Positions 1-12,317 of a stretch of DNA of 64,000 bases are shown here, piece by piece; the stretch's first letter is position 1; every line of letters begins with the position of its first letter. Below the pieces are notes generated by a model. The model did no database searches and was not told where the DNA came from. It saw nothing but the letters and a program-made list of their open reading frames with translations. The stretch is from Saposhnikovia divaricata. Lineage: Eukaryota > Streptophyta > Magnoliopsida > Apiales > Apiaceae. The stretch is from contig JAZHRN010000137.1 in assembly GCA_036435485.1 (NCBI GenBank), positions 930,001-994,000 of the forward strand. Reading direction: 5' to 3'. Position numbers and translations under genes: made by a program.

Positions 1-1437
1 GAAGAATAGTTCTATGAACCTCCAAGCAGGTGGAATCATAAGCAGTCATAGTTAACGAAATAATCATCATCGGATTGGAAGTTTACCCACTGGAGAGGAA
101 TCAATTATATACATCCCTTAGAAGGGAATCAATAGTTTCAAACTGAAACCTGTCACAACGTCCTGATATTCAATACTACCAAATGTCGGTCTACCTAACC
201 CTTTATGCGAAGCGTCATTGGAAGCACAAAGTCTCCTTTTTCCATTAAGCAATGCCAGCTCTTGGTCATTACCAATTTCACCTTTTAGCTCCAGGAAGAT
301 TTTCTCACATTTTTCTCTTTAACTGCTGATCGTATTACTTGATCTATTATAGTTCCGTGTCGGAGTAAACTTAAGGTAACTACTATAATCCATTCAAAGA
401 GAAGAAGGAATTTAATATTCCTCTGAATCACATGCATCTGACGTTTCTGGTTCATCATTTAACTGAGTTGAATTAACTCTATACTCAGTCTCTGGCAGTA
501 GTCTCATTACGAGTTCATCTTGACTCACTGGTCTTATCTTCCGGTAGGTTCTGAGATCATTGTCTTGCTTACTACTTCCTTATATAACTTTACCCAATCA
601 TGCTATCACTTCCCAATGTCTTTACTTTCTAAATGATTCATTCATAAAATGAACATTTTCCTTAATAAAACCACCTTATCAACCTCAATTTGGTTCCATA
701 ATTTACAACCTACGACACCTGCCTTCTCATGGCGAATTATTACTGACCATATTCATACTAATTCATTTATCAAATGATATGGCACTTACTGCCTCCTTCT
801 CAACTATTCCTAGGGACTCTGCTCCTCGCCCTAAATCGATGTCTTTGATAATCATACATCCCTCTAGCTCTTTCTTTGTTAAGATGAAAATCTCTAAGGA
901 TTCTCATCTATTTCCGTATAAGATCTCAAGTAATTCTTCCAATCCTTCTTTCTTGCTGGTACTACATCTAGTAGTCCGGCTATGAATTCAACATGCATCT
1001 TCAGATCTCTTAATAATATCTCGGTTCTTTATACTCACTTTTCTGAGCACCATTTCTTAATCATCACAGTCATTTTGGCTGCGACCCTCATTACCCATGG
1101 GTAAGCTCCTTATCCTAACAGGATTTTCTTTATCTGCTGGAACCTCTTCCGGGTCTCCAGTAGGGTACTCCATCGAATTACCCGCTGATCTTCAGCATAT
1201 AAAGCATCATCGCGCTGTTGCTCGTATGCCTCAAGGTCAGTCGCCTTACTCGTCGATACGATATCGAGCTAAGTTACTATCATTATACTTACGAGTTCCC
1301 ATAAGGGTTTTATATGTCATCACTACATTAAGTAGTCCGACTATGAACTTGGCAAGAGTTCTTATTATCTTATTGAATTTATTGTTTTAACGTCACCTCA
1401 TCTCTGGGGTTTATAACGTACGCTCTGATACCACTTC
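1..1437 (-). mobile_element. Internal leader of a Ty3/gypsy element (partial, cut by window edge)
   Basis: This stretch lies inside a minus-strand LTR retrotransposon: a tRNA-Met type primer site (1422-1433) sits directly beside the LTR that begins at 1438. I read all frames on the minus strand and find only short coding-like pieces, such as a charged stretch around 1130-1235. There is no recognisable gag, zinc knuckle or protease. It is either untranslated leader or a badly decayed, non-autonomous interior. A short motif repeats imperfectly at about 965-985 and 1325-1345 (AGTAGTCCG followed by CTATGAA). The other LTR must lie left of the window. Confidence 0.6.
1422..1433 (-). other. Primer binding site of the left gypsy element
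   Basis: Read on the minus strand this is TGGTATCAGAGC, the complement of the 3' end of plant initiator tRNA-Met, four bases after the LTR end. It fixes the element's orientation as minus. Confidence 0.85.
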
Positions 1438-4400
1438 TGTAACACCCCCAGATCCGGGGTCCGGGATCCGGTGGTTACGGTTTCCAATTCTGTCCACAAC
1501 ACTTGAACTTTCCTTAACATAAAATAAATTACGTCTCTATAACCCAACACAATAATATAAAACACACCCGTTATAGTCCCAGAGATGAAATCAGAGTAAC
1601 ACTCAAATTTTTATTAATCACATTATGAGTTCTTACAATCCAAAAGAATTTCAATATAAATACATACTCTTTGCCATCCATTTACATAAGTCATACTAGA
1701 CCATATTCTTGGTACTGAAAGAATAAATATACCCTACCAATAGCTTCTTCTTCAGCTCTGGTAGTCTCATCGTCCTCGCCCGCGTCGAGTGCGCCTTGTG
1801 CGAGTCATCTGGTCTAGCTGTTGTTGTGATATAATAGTAAAGCAAGGGTGAGCAATAGCCCACCAACAATAATATATGACTGAACGATAATGTATAACAG
1901 TTCAAAAGTATCTTTCAAACCATATGCCATGCATTTACGGAAATGATGCCAGTATAATATGAACGATGAAGTTACAAGGTAACTTAAAGTATTTGTTTGT
2001 AGAAATATCTGCTACATCAAAGTAAGCGAGATATTCTTATTGTTATTAAGAAGAGGAACTTGCAAGAAAAGGTTGCAATTCCAGTTATGACCCTTTTCCA
2101 ACTCTGCCAACAGTAATCATGTTGCAGGAAATAAATAAATTTGGATGATGAACCAATGATGGAGTATTCACCGCGCCCGCTGTTCCAATCTTGATGATCA
2201 GTCGAGATCGTACAGCTCAATTTAGATTTACTACCGGTAGAAGGAAGAACTGACGGCTTTACTTGTATACCGCCTTACTAGCTCTCCCCAGCCAACGGTT
2301 GGGCCAAAGGGGATGGACCGGCGCTACTCGGCCTCTTACACGACTCCTAGTTCAAATAGAATTCATGATTCTGAATGTAACGTTCGTCCCCCTTTCCCCA
2401 AGTATAATACTTGTTGATAAGACTCCACAAGGTAGTCGTATCTAGTTGGAAAGGAAAATTTACCAATAACTCCCAAGCTATTACTTGGTAACGGATATCA
2501 ACTTGTTCCAGTAATCTTACCCCTCGAAAGATGAGAAGGTAAGCAACGACTTAATAAGTCAACAGCACCCGAGTTGCGAGTGAAGGGAATACTTTATGAC
2601 CGGGAAGTCGACAAGATAAATAACATTTTTCCAAGTAAGGTTCCCTTATTATTAAGGAGATAGACTCAAAGAAGAATGATGTCTGAGAACCTTTCTTGGT
2701 ATAAGATTAATAATAATATGACTCCGAGATATTTTCCGTAATAATCGAAGAAGATAAACCTTATTGAGGTTATTCTAAGTATGGAATAAATATTCAGAGA
2801 ATATTTATTGAATTAAAATATTTTACAGATTATTTAGGAATATGAAAGAATATTTTTAATCAGAGTATTTCCCAAATAATTCTTGAAGAAATATCGAGAG
2901 AATATTTATTGCATAATTAAATAATCAAATGAATATTCAAAATAATATTCATTACTTAATAAGTCCTGAAAGAAATATTTAAAATATTTAAAATAATATT
3001 CGATGATTAAATAGAACCCTGGATGAATATTCAAAATAATATTCATAATTAATTAGGAATTTAAATGAATATTGATAAAGTAATATTCATTTCATGAATA
3101 ATATTCTAAATGAATATCAAGTAATATTCATTTAGTAATCCAAGCTTTAAGAGAATATTCGATATAATATTCGATAAGTAAATCAAGCTTCAGATGAATA
3201 TTGAAGATAATATTCATCAAGTACTTAATACCTTAAATGAATTTTCAAAAGTAATATTTATTTAATAAAATAATATTCTAAACGAATGTCCACATAATAT
3301 TCATTTAGTAGTCTCATCTTTAGAAGAGTATTCGAAATAATAATCGATAATCAATTCGACTCTGAATGAATATTGACAGATATTATTCGTCGAATGATCA
3401 CGTTCAAATAATTATTTGAAGTAAGGATCATTAAAATAAATAATCTCGAACGAATATTCAAATAATATTCGTCGCCTGAATAATAGAAAATATTTACTTA
3501 AATATTTTCCTCCGAGGTAATCTCGATATATCAAGGAATATTGACTCCCGGTCTATTTTTGATTAATAAGATGTATACGCCCTTCTATGAGGGTCTTACA
3601 ATAACCGGCTTATAACTGACATATAACTATCTAGCTTATAAGCCAACAATAACATTCAGGGAACAAGTATATCAATTCAACTTGAAAGTAGGCATGCATG
3701 CAATGGCATATGTATATCAGCAATCGTATATATATATTTATTCAATCACAACAACAGCCTAAAAGAAGGGAATTGAAACTTGCCTGGTAGTCGAGTACGG
3801 TAAGGGGTAGTGGTAGCGGGTCCCGGTTCAGCTTGGTGATCTATAAATAGCCAAGGCATTCGGGATTAATCACTTAACATATTAAAAGTTAAGTTATACT
3901 TAATTCGAAACACGTTCTTGAGTTATCTCGTTATACCCCTTTTAGTGGATTACTTTTATCACTGATCCGACCCGACATCCGTTCGTTAATACGACATGTC
4001 ATTGTACTTATACTTGGGACATACTTAAGTCATATGAGTTCTAAAGTCGATCGTTACGAACCAATACTATACTCCGAGTTTTATCGTCCGTTTTCTAAGT
4101 GTTTTACCGAAGTTATAAAAGAGTCGTCTTTTAGGGGTTCGTTCGCGTTTAACCTCGACTCGAACATTTTTAATAAATCGAAAAATGATCTTTTTGACAT
4201 ACGGTTTTCTTTCACGCCTTCCTTTTTACCTCTAGTATTTATTTACCAAGATTCGCCATGACGTTACATAGTTTACGAGGGTTCAATTACAGTTACGAAC
4301 TTTCGTTTACGGATTCGAACTACTTTTAGTAATTTGGTCATAAATCCTAAACCGTAAGTCCGTTTCACGTGATCTTTATATCAAAACGAAGCTTAGAACA

Positions 4401-6202
4401 TTACCTATCCTATCATGGCAGATAAGGTCTCTGGACAGTAGGGGTTCGACATGGAAAATGGCATACAAAACATGGTATTGCAAAATCGGGCATTATAACG
4501 GCTGTAAATCGAATATCTACTAATTTCGAATCTTCCCATAAACATAGTATCCAACCCAAACAACATATACATGACTTATATACATGAACTGAGGCCAAGC
4601 AATGCCTTTCCGTTCATCTAGCTATTTACATCATTAATCCAAAATCCATACATAATCATGCTTATAATCTTAACTAATCTAAAACCATCAAGAACATATA
4701 TAAAACTCAAAGTAAGATCTTGGGTTCTTAAGAATTATACCTTCCTTGGAGAGTGTACAAGCTATAATAACCCTTATATAGTCCTTGTAAGGCTTTAACA
4801 AAGCTTAAATCATCCAAAGAAACCAAGAAATCAAAGTTAGTTTCTTGAAAACACTATTCACCCTCATCTTTGAGGATTTATTTGAAAATGGAAAACATGG
4901 AGTTTGAAGCTAAGATTTCTAGGAGATCATTTTTATGAAATATAGGACTCACCATAAAAATTTGGAGATCAAACAATGGTTGGAAGGTGGATTTTGAAAT
5001 CTTAAAACTCCAAAATTCGAAGTGCCTTGGTTTTGGGGGAAAAACAGTGAACTTCTCGAATTTATTTACCCATCCAAACGATCTTCAAAAATTATGAAAT
5101 TAAATCCCCAACTTCACCTTGATGTGTAGAAGCTCCATGAATTTTTTCATGATTTTTAGATGAGTAGATCTAGGTGAAAAAAAATGGCAAAGACCCCTGC
5201 CCTGGAAAATGCAACTGCTGGAAAAATGGGGGAGAGGTGGTGTTTGCTTGGCTTTGATCTTGCTCTCATCTTATCTAAAGTGAATTATTGAATGTCTTTG
5301 GATAATATCTTGTCCATAAAGTAGCTTTAATAAAGTTCTAGGTCATGCATGATGTAATTAAATGGACAAGTGTTGGTTTGTAATGGTAAGATGATGACAA
5401 GAAGCTAAGTACTTGGTTATGTTTGCTAAGTATACTAGTTGCTCATGTAACTACTTAGTTACTTGGTCTTATCTCCTTGTACATGCATGCATCTTGATCC
5501 TCTGTTTGTTCTTTGTCCGGTTATTGCTCAATTCGTTGCTCGTTCGAGGGACTAACTCATTCGTTTCTAGTTAGGGTTTTACCGAAAACCTTCTTAATAT
5601 TTATACTACTATTCCTCATCTTTCTTAATACTTCTCGAATTTAAATTCCTTAATTCTCTTTTATAAATCCTTAAGTCTTGCAGTGTCCAGGGAAATCTCG
5701 GAGAAAATAAAAGTGCTATTTTTCTGAATCCGACAGCTTTTACATACACTTATTTTCCTCCTGGATCACTAATACGAACTCAGAAATCCGTTCCGAATAC
5801 CGGGTATAACATTATTATAATAATATTCCAAATTCCACCAAAATCACTATTCATCACATATTTTTATTTAATTCCTATAGTTGGGAAAATGAACCTGGTT
5901 CACCCTCGAGTGTTCCTTAACCTTTTTACGGAACCGCTGGGCTTATAATAGATATTGATTTGGATGACATGAGGGTATCTATTTCTCTCTAGGGAATCTT
6001 ATCTTAACTTTCTAGGAGATAGATTATTCTAACCTTAGTTATCACCCAATAGCATCCTTCAGGCCATATAACCTTGGAATATATATCCTTTCATTATTCA
6101 TTCATTAAAACCAGTATTACATTCTAGTTGTAACCCCTATTCATTCTTACATCAATACATAATAAAAAGTTTTAATTCTACCCAAAAATCTGGGTTCTTA
6201 CA
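1438..6202 (-). mobile_element. Long 5' LTR of a Tekay-like Ty3/gypsy element
   Basis: On the minus strand the unit begins TGTAAGAACCCAG at 6202 and ends GGTGTTACA at 1438, immediately before the primer site. The ends have the usual TG...CA form. At about 4.8 kb it is very long for an LTR, in the range known for chromoviruses of the Tekay group; the lineage is inferred only from length and termini. It contains no convincing gene. About 2760-3540 is a very AT-rich repetitive stretch, annotated separately. The right end abuts a Tork-type copia LTR, so this element landed there. Its 5-bp target duplicate on the right should be 6203-6207; the partner copy is outside the window. Confidence 0.65.
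2760..3540. repeat. AT-rich degenerate repeat array inside the long LTR
   Basis: About 780 bp consists of variants of a short palindromic word (GAATATT / AATATTC) spaced by a few A/T bases, as in AATGAATATTCAAAATAATA. More than twenty such words are visible. Period is irregular, roughly 25-60 bp, so the stretch looks amplified and then decayed. It can form many small hairpins. It has no coding capacity. Confidence 0.6.
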
Positions 6203-6450
6203 GTTTGACTTGAATATGTGGGCGGCCGGCGGCGGCGCCACTGTAGCCGCCGAATTTGACCACATCTAACCCACCTACCACACCTACCCCTTAGTTTGTG
6301 TCTATAATAGAGATGCATGTAAATATTGTAGAGCATCTGAAATCTGAAAATGTGAGGATCATTTGAAAAACCTCTGTAATCTATTTATCCTCTCAGATCT
6401 ATAAACTGATTTTTCTTCTGCATATAATCTTTCTTGCTTCCGTTATAACA
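6203..6450 (+). repeat. 5' LTR of the Tork-type element (5'-clipped)
   Basis: Matches the 3' LTR from its sixth base onward and ends GTTATAACA. The 3' LTR carries a clean TATAAATAG box, but here the corresponding spot reads TATAATAG, a one-base loss that may weaken the promoter. Confidence 0.85.
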
Positions 6451-6453
6451 AAC

Positions 6454-6465
6454 TGGTATCAGAGC
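6454..6465 (+). other. Primer binding site of the Tork-type element
   Basis: TGGTATCAGAGC three bases after the 5' LTR, complementary to initiator tRNA-Met. Confidence 0.9.
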
Positions 6466-6605
6466 TTTTGGTTGAAGCTGCTGTGTTTTTTACGAAAATT
6501 TTCGCCGGAATTTTTTTCAAGCTCGCCGGAGAAGACGACACTGTTCTGGCGAAGTTACTGTTCATCGCCAGAGAAGACGACATTGTTCATCGACGGAGAA
6601 GACGA

Positions 6606-6728
6606 CAATGTTCATACGACACTGTTCATATGGTACTATTCATACGGTAATGTTCATACGGTACTATTCATACGACACTCTTCATACGATACTGTTCATA
6701 CAACACTGTTCATACAGCACTGTTCACG
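6606..6728 (+). repeat. Minisatellite in the 5' leader of the Tork-type element
   Basis: About nine imperfect tandem copies of a 13-15 bp unit of the form TTCATACGNNACTG lie just upstream of the gag start. They are absent elsewhere in the element, so the array expanded locally. Confidence 0.7.
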
Positions 6729-6748
6729 TATACGGTTCTGGGAGAAAG

Positions 6749-7134
6749 ATGTCTGGTGGTATTAACGTTAAGGTCGACAAATTTACTATGAGAAATAGTT
6801 TCAGTCTGTGACAAATCAAGATGCGTGCCTTGTTAAAGCAACAGGGGCTCTGGGCGCCGTTGAACACAAAAGCGGCTGCTTTTGGAAGCGCTGAGATGGC
6901 CAATCTCGAAGAAAAGGCACACTCAACAATTCTGTTGTGCCTTGCAGATGATATTATTACTGAAATTGCGAGGAGGATACCGCGTCTGGATTATGGTTAA
7001 AGCTTGAAAGTCTCTACATGACAAAGTCTTTAACAAATAAGTTGCTTCTGAAGCAACGTCTGTTCAGTCTGCGAATGCAGGAAGGTATGCCTCTTCGAGA
7101 TCACTTAGATCAATTAAACACAATTTTATTATAA
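6749..7134 (+). pseudogene. Broken N-terminal gag of the Tork-type element
   Basis: From the ATG at 6749 the reading begins MSGGINVKVDKF, the usual start of Tnt1/Tork gag proteins. Further gag-like sequence follows, including ALLKQQGLWAPL near 6830 and RLFSLRMQEGMPLRDHLDQL near 7065. It is broken by a TGA at 6809-6811, a TAA near 6998 and further stops up to 7132-7134, with a change of frame before the downstream ORF. This part cannot give a functional capsid precursor. Confidence 0.75.
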
Positions 7135-9084
7135 TTGCGTAATATTGATGTTAAAGTTGAAGATGAGGATACTGCTTTGATTCTGTTAGTTTCTTTACCA
7201 TTATCGTATGAGAACTTTGTGCAATCATTTATTGTTGGTAAATATACTATTTCTCTAGAGGAGGTTAGATCTGCTCTTCATTCTAGAGAACTGCGCCATA
7301 AGGCGGCTGGTACAGGTGCAGATAATCATGCTGCTGGGTTGGTAGCTAGCGGGAGTAATGGACATGGAAAGTCGGGGAAGAAATCAGTTCCTAAGGGTCC
7401 AAAACCTAATGATATCTGTAATTACTGTAAAGAGAAGGGACAATGGAAATCTGACTGTCCTAAGAAAAAGAAGCAACAGGATAAATTGACAGATACTGCT
7501 GTTGTAGCTGATGCTACTTCTGAAGAAGATATTGCTCTTGTTGCTGCTGATCACATGCATCACTCTGATGTGTGGATTCTTGATTCTGGAGCGTCTTACC
7601 ATATATGTCCGGGAAGGGAGTGGTTCAAAACCTACGAAAAAGTAGACGGTGGAAAAATTTCTATGGCTAACAGTTTTACTTGTGAGACGGTTGGAATAGG
7701 CTCGATTAAAATTCGAACAGATGATGGTAAATTCTGCACATTAAATGATGTTAGGCATGTTCCACTTATGACAAAGAATCTGATATCTTTGATTATGTTA
7801 GACAGCAAGGGTTTCAGTTTTCAAAGTGAAGGCGGAGTTCTACATGTCTGCAAGGGTTCTAATGTGGTTCTGAAAGGTGTTAAATGTGGTACCTTGTATC
7901 TTCTTCAAGGTTCCACGTTATCAGGTCCTGTTGCTGTCGCGTCCTTGGAGAAGATTAAGAGGTTGCGAATTGATAATGGTCTGGAATTTTGCTCATCTGA
8001 GTTTGATGAGTTCTGTAAGAATGAAGGGATTTCTAGGCATCATACAGTCAAGGATACACCGCAGCAGAATGGTGTAGCAGAGCGTATGAATCAGACACTT
8101 CTGGAGAGAGTTAGGTGCATGCTCTCTAATGCTGGACTAACTAGAAGATTCTGGGCAGAAGTAGTTAGTACAACATGTTATCTGATAAATCGTGGACCTT
8201 ACACAGAAAGTGGTGGTATTGAGAAACAGGTGGAGCAGAAAGTCACTCAAGATGAGAGTGAACCACAACAAGAAGTTCAACAACCACAGTCAGAATCAGA
8301 ATCATCAGTACCAGTAGTAAATAAGCATAGTTTGGTCAGACACACTTCCATCAGGGTGCTACTAGCGATAGTTGCACATCAGAATCTGGAGCTTGAACAA
8401 CTCGATGTGAAGACAGCTTTTCTTCATGGAAAGCTGGAAGAGGAGATATACATGACTCAGCCAGATGGTTTTCAGGTTCCTGGTAAAGAAGACTATGTGT
8501 GCAAGGTATTGAAGTCCTTGTATGGGCTAAAGCAGTCTCCGAGGCAATGGTACAAGAAATTTAATAGCTATATGATAAGTATTGGCTACACCAGGAGTCC
8601 GTATGATTGCTGTGTTTATCACAGTAAGACAACAAATGATTCTTTCATTTATCTGGTCCTGTATGTAGATGATATGTTGATAGCTGCAGAGAACAAGTCT
8701 GATATTCAGAAGTTGAAAGGTCTCCTCAGTGCTGAGTTTGAAATGAAAGATTTGGGTGCGGCTCGGAAAATTCTGGGAATGGAGATTTATAGGGATAGAA
8801 GCAAAAGAAAGCTCTTCTTGTCACAGAAGGGATACATTCAGAAGATTTTGTCAAGGTTTGGCATGTCTACAGCAAAGCCCATAGATACTCCTAGTGCTAC
8901 AAATGCACATCTGTCTATCGCTTTTGCACCCAAGTCTGCTGAAGAAAAAGAGTATATGTCTCGAGTTCCCTATGCTAGTGCAGTAGGAAGCTTGATGTAT
9001 GCAATGGTCTGCACTAGACCCGATCTTGCACAGTCTGTCAGTGTTGTTAGTAGGTTTATGGGTGATCCAGGCAAGGAGCACTAG
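7135..9084 (+). pseudogene. gag-pol remnant ORF of the Tork-type element (649 codons, internal deletions)
   Basis: The open frame starts at a TTG, so it is a continuation of gag rather than an independent gene. In order it shows: the end of gag; a zinc knuckle near residues 95-109 in which the expected His is Gln (CNYCKEKGQWKSDC); a protease motif WILDSGASYH near residue 147; integrase lacking its zinc-binding head and first catalytic Asp but keeping RIDNGLEF and the PQQNGVAER segment with the catalytic Glu; then a jump into reverse transcriptase with QLDVKTAFLHGKLEEEIY and the YVDDML active site. The frame stays open across the deletions. It ends at TAG 9082-9084 in what would be the RNase H approach. 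The order protease-integrase-RT is diagnostic of copia. Confidence 0.85.
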
Positions 9085-9275
9085 CAAGCTGTGAAGAGGG
9101 TGTTTCGGTACTTAAAAGGTACGTCTGATGTTGGTATCATTTTCTAAGAAGTGAGACGAGAATTAAGGTGAGAAAAGTGGGTACTGCTGATAACCCAGCT
9201 GATATGCTCACTAAGCCGGTTCCACATAGCAAGTTTCAACATTGTTTGAACTTGCTAAATGTTCGGAGTTGTTGA
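9085..9275 (+). pseudogene. RT/RNase H tail of the Tork-type pol
   Basis: After the stop the same protein continues as QAVKRVFRYLKGTSDVG. It then jumps directly to the C-terminal motif NPADMLTKPVPHSKFQHC (about 9190-9240), the usual end of Tnt1-type pol. The RNase H catalytic core in between is deleted. Confidence 0.7.
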
Positions 9276-9313
9276 CTGCCCTTTTGAGGGAAAAATCTGA
9301 GGCAGAAGAGTTT

Positions 9314-9503
9314 TATCTGGTACATCTGGCATTATTATGATGCGTCTGGTACATCTAGTATCTGTTTTTGTGAGAGGATTCAAGTAAAGGTGGAGTCTGT
9401 TATCTGGTACATCTGGCATTATTATGATGCATCTGGCATTATTATGATGCATCTGGTACATCTGTTATCTGTTTTTGTGAGAGGATTCAAGTCAAGGTGG
9501 AGA
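9314..9503 (+). repeat. Tandem duplication of the 3' untranslated end, including the polypurine tract
   Basis: Unit 1 (9314-9395) and unit 2 (9401-9503) share a start (TATCTGGTACATCTGGCATT) and an end (GATTCAAGTNAAGGTGGAG). Unit 2 has an extra copy of a 20-base internal word. The second polypurine tract (about 9494-9503) is the one adjacent to the LTR. Confidence 0.8.
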
Positions 9504-9505
9504 TT

Positions 9506-9769
9506 TGTTAATTTGACTTGAATATGTGGGCGGTGGGCGGCGGCCGCCGGCGGCGCCACTGTAGCCGCCGGATTTGACTACACCTAACCCACCTACCACA
9601 CCTACCCCTTAGTTTGTGTCTATAAATAGAGATGCGTGTAAATATTGTAGAGCATCTGAAATCTGAAAATGTGAGGATCATTTGAAAAACCTCTGTAATC
9701 TGTTTATCCTCTCAGATCTATAAAGTGATTTCTCTTCTGCATATAATCTTTCTTGCTTCCGTTATAACA
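9506..9769 (+). repeat. 3' LTR of the Tork-type element
   Basis: 264 bp from TGTTAATTTG to CTTCCGTTATAACA, preceded by the polypurine tract. It has a TATAAATAG box at about 9621-9629 and a GC-rich block near its start (GGCGGCCGCCGGCGGCG). The base after the end starts the expected target repeat CTTGG; its partner is not visible because the other end was displaced by the gypsy insertion. Confidence 0.9.
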
Positions 9770-12317
9770 CTTGGCATTAAATATTTAGCCATGCCATCAA
9801 TTTTAAGCAAACAACCCTATACGCTGTTCTTGACATTATAAGATCAGGCAAACAACCCTACATCTTTGTATTGCTCCATATGCTATTCTTTGGTTCACCT
9901 GGAACCTACCATGCACTGCTGGTGGCTACTAGAAAATCTGGACATTCTTGAACCAAAACCGTTGAAAGGTTAACAAATATCTGGCTTGGTGATTTTTTAC
10001 TAGGTCTTAATTTGCAAATGTAATAGTATACAGTTTCATACATTTTTCCATCTGAAGAAAATATACGGAGAAACATAGTGATATATTGTTGCAACTGCAC
10101 ATACACATTGAGGAGAAACAAACATGATTAATGTGTGCTGAAAAGTAAAGATGTTAATAGAATTACAGACAAGAAAAAAAAAAAAGAATGATCCAATAAG
10201 GAATGTGAAATTACTACATATATTAGCTATTTTGATGTTACCCATTGGAGATGATCTAAACTAACTTCTTCTGGCTAGCCTAGACAGCATTCTGACAGAG
10301 GTACTAGTGTGTTTATTATCCTAAAGTCACCGAATATTATTTCACAAATGTAGAACAACAGTGCAAACTCGAAGAATTAAAACTGTGATGAAATCATTTT
10401 TACTGTATTGGCACTTCACTAAAATTTCACTATCTGCTTCGGATGTCTAATTCCCAATTTCCCATAGACAAAGAACACAATTGTCTAAAACACATTCTGG
10501 CACAATTGCACTGTCTTTCTTTTCAAAATCGACTATACTCTGGTTTCTATCATCCTAGTGAAACAATAGACCATTTCTAATAGTCCACCACAAACTAGCA
10601 TCTCTAATAGTGAGATAATGCTTACTCTCTTCACAATCCGGACTACCTCTAGACTTTGCCGTTGCCGCCACGGAACAATATCACCTATTCCGTTGCTCCT
10701 CGACTGCATGTTCAGTACGAGATTTGAGGCTGTATTCATATATCTTACGTAACCATGGAGTAGTCAAGGTCAATAAATCTGAATAACTACTGGTTTAAAT
10801 ACAACAGATTTAACACAACACCGATAGATTATAGTTTTGCTAGCACTTTGGAGTAGAGTGCACTTCTATACTGATCAAAGTGTCCCACCTATTTTGACGT
10901 GTGATGGAAAGTTACTGTCATAGAGTTTGAGCATCTAGTATTTGGATAAATACTACATGGAGACTGAATGCTTCAACTAATATTTTGTTTGAAACACACC
11001 ACAACCAATTTAAAAGATTATTTGCAATAGCAGAGCCTAAAAGCACCAAGGGAAAACTTTAGTATAATTGAACTTGTGATTTAAACAAATGGATACTTAC
11101 AGGGCTATTTACAAACCTTGCGAGGATATAACATATTGCTGGAAGACACCATACATGGAACATTTGTGGGACTGTAGTTGGTGCAAATTTTATTCCAATA
11201 CAATCACCATAATGCATTTAAAAAATGCAGTACTCTTCTCTTTCGCTAACAAGTCAGAACTTGTGGTCAAAGTCCTAATTCATTATGATTTTCAACAATG
11301 GAACCTCATTTTCAAGGCTTTGGGACAAGATTAGACTTGATTCTTTTTATGGTTGCAACATCAGTTTCAAAGAGATAGTCAAGACTCAAGATATTGTCTT
11401 CAATCTCTTGGCAAACACAGTGCTTGCACTACTACTTCCGAATGCAGAAATTACTAAAACTGGCATCTGTGCATCAGCACTCAACTGAAAGTGACAATCC
11501 CTTTAGGAAAAACAAACAAGTCACCAGTCTGGTGGGTTTGAGTATATAGCTTGTTAGTAGTGTCAATAAGACATGTATCTGGGAAAAAAAAAGATGTCTG
11601 GTGTGATGAATTCTATGATGTATACGTCAATGCAAGAAAATATTTCAGTAAATAAAAAAGTGTGCGCTAAAGTATAAAAGAAAAAATTAACTTTGAGATC
11701 TAGAAACATAAGAGAGGGAGAGAACCATATGCAACCTTATAAAGATCAGGAAGAACTAATAATTAACTTTCTGTATATGATGGAGATTATCAAAATGGTA
11801 AGAAAGTCTAAGTAACAAGATTTTTAAGTGGTGCCGCTCAAACAGGCTTTAAAATCAAGGAAGGCTAATATATAGGAGATAATTTATATCATTTCAGAAC
11901 AACTCAATACATTAACTTGAATATTGTGGACAGCCCAAATTAAAGCTCAAGACCCAGCAAGATCAAAATTAAACTCTGGAATTGAATCTAAACTAGCAAA
12001 GGAGATTACCTTGTACTTGCATACTTTAGATTTATTTAGCTATAAAGCATAAATGGCATTCATAAACTTATGATATTAAAATGCAATGCGCAGAGTGTTT
12101 CTGCCCCAAAAAAACTAATTTTGTGTTTGCTCTCTCTCTCTCTACTTCTGTGTTTCTTTCATGGAAGCTGGTTTGTGTAAAAGAAATCAAATGACACTAA
12201 TCTAATTCTCCAGGGTACCGCATATTCTTTTTGTTTTATACAATTACAGTCACATGGCCTCTTGTTTTTGTTCTCATTTCCATTATATGTATACTAGATC
12301 CACTTAACATCTAACTA
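9770..12317. other. Intergenic sequence, no supported gene
   Basis: Unique-looking AT-rich DNA. Reading frames are short and show no family motif. A CT microsatellite lies near 12130-12145. Introns or untranslated exons of the downstream mTERF transcript (which runs leftward into this region) could lie here, but nothing in the sequence proves it. Confidence 0.4.

Larger units (their letters stand above)
6203..9769 (+). mobile_element. Tork/Tnt1-type Ty1/copia retrotransposon, internally deleted
   Basis: The element has two LTRs of about 250-264 bp, a tRNA-Met primer site after the first, a Tnt1-like gag start, gag-pol remnants in copia order (protease, integrase, reverse transcriptase), and a polypurine tract before the second LTR. 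It is about 3.6 kb against about 5 kb for full Tork-type elements, because parts of integrase, reverse transcriptase and RNase H are missing. The LTRs differ at roughly 8 bases plus small indels. The first bases of the 5' LTR (TGTTA) are missing because a gypsy element inserted there. Confidence 0.85.

Noticed and set aside
1097..1390. 97-codon plus-strand frame in the left gypsy interior
   Set aside because: Wrong strand for the element and no motif.
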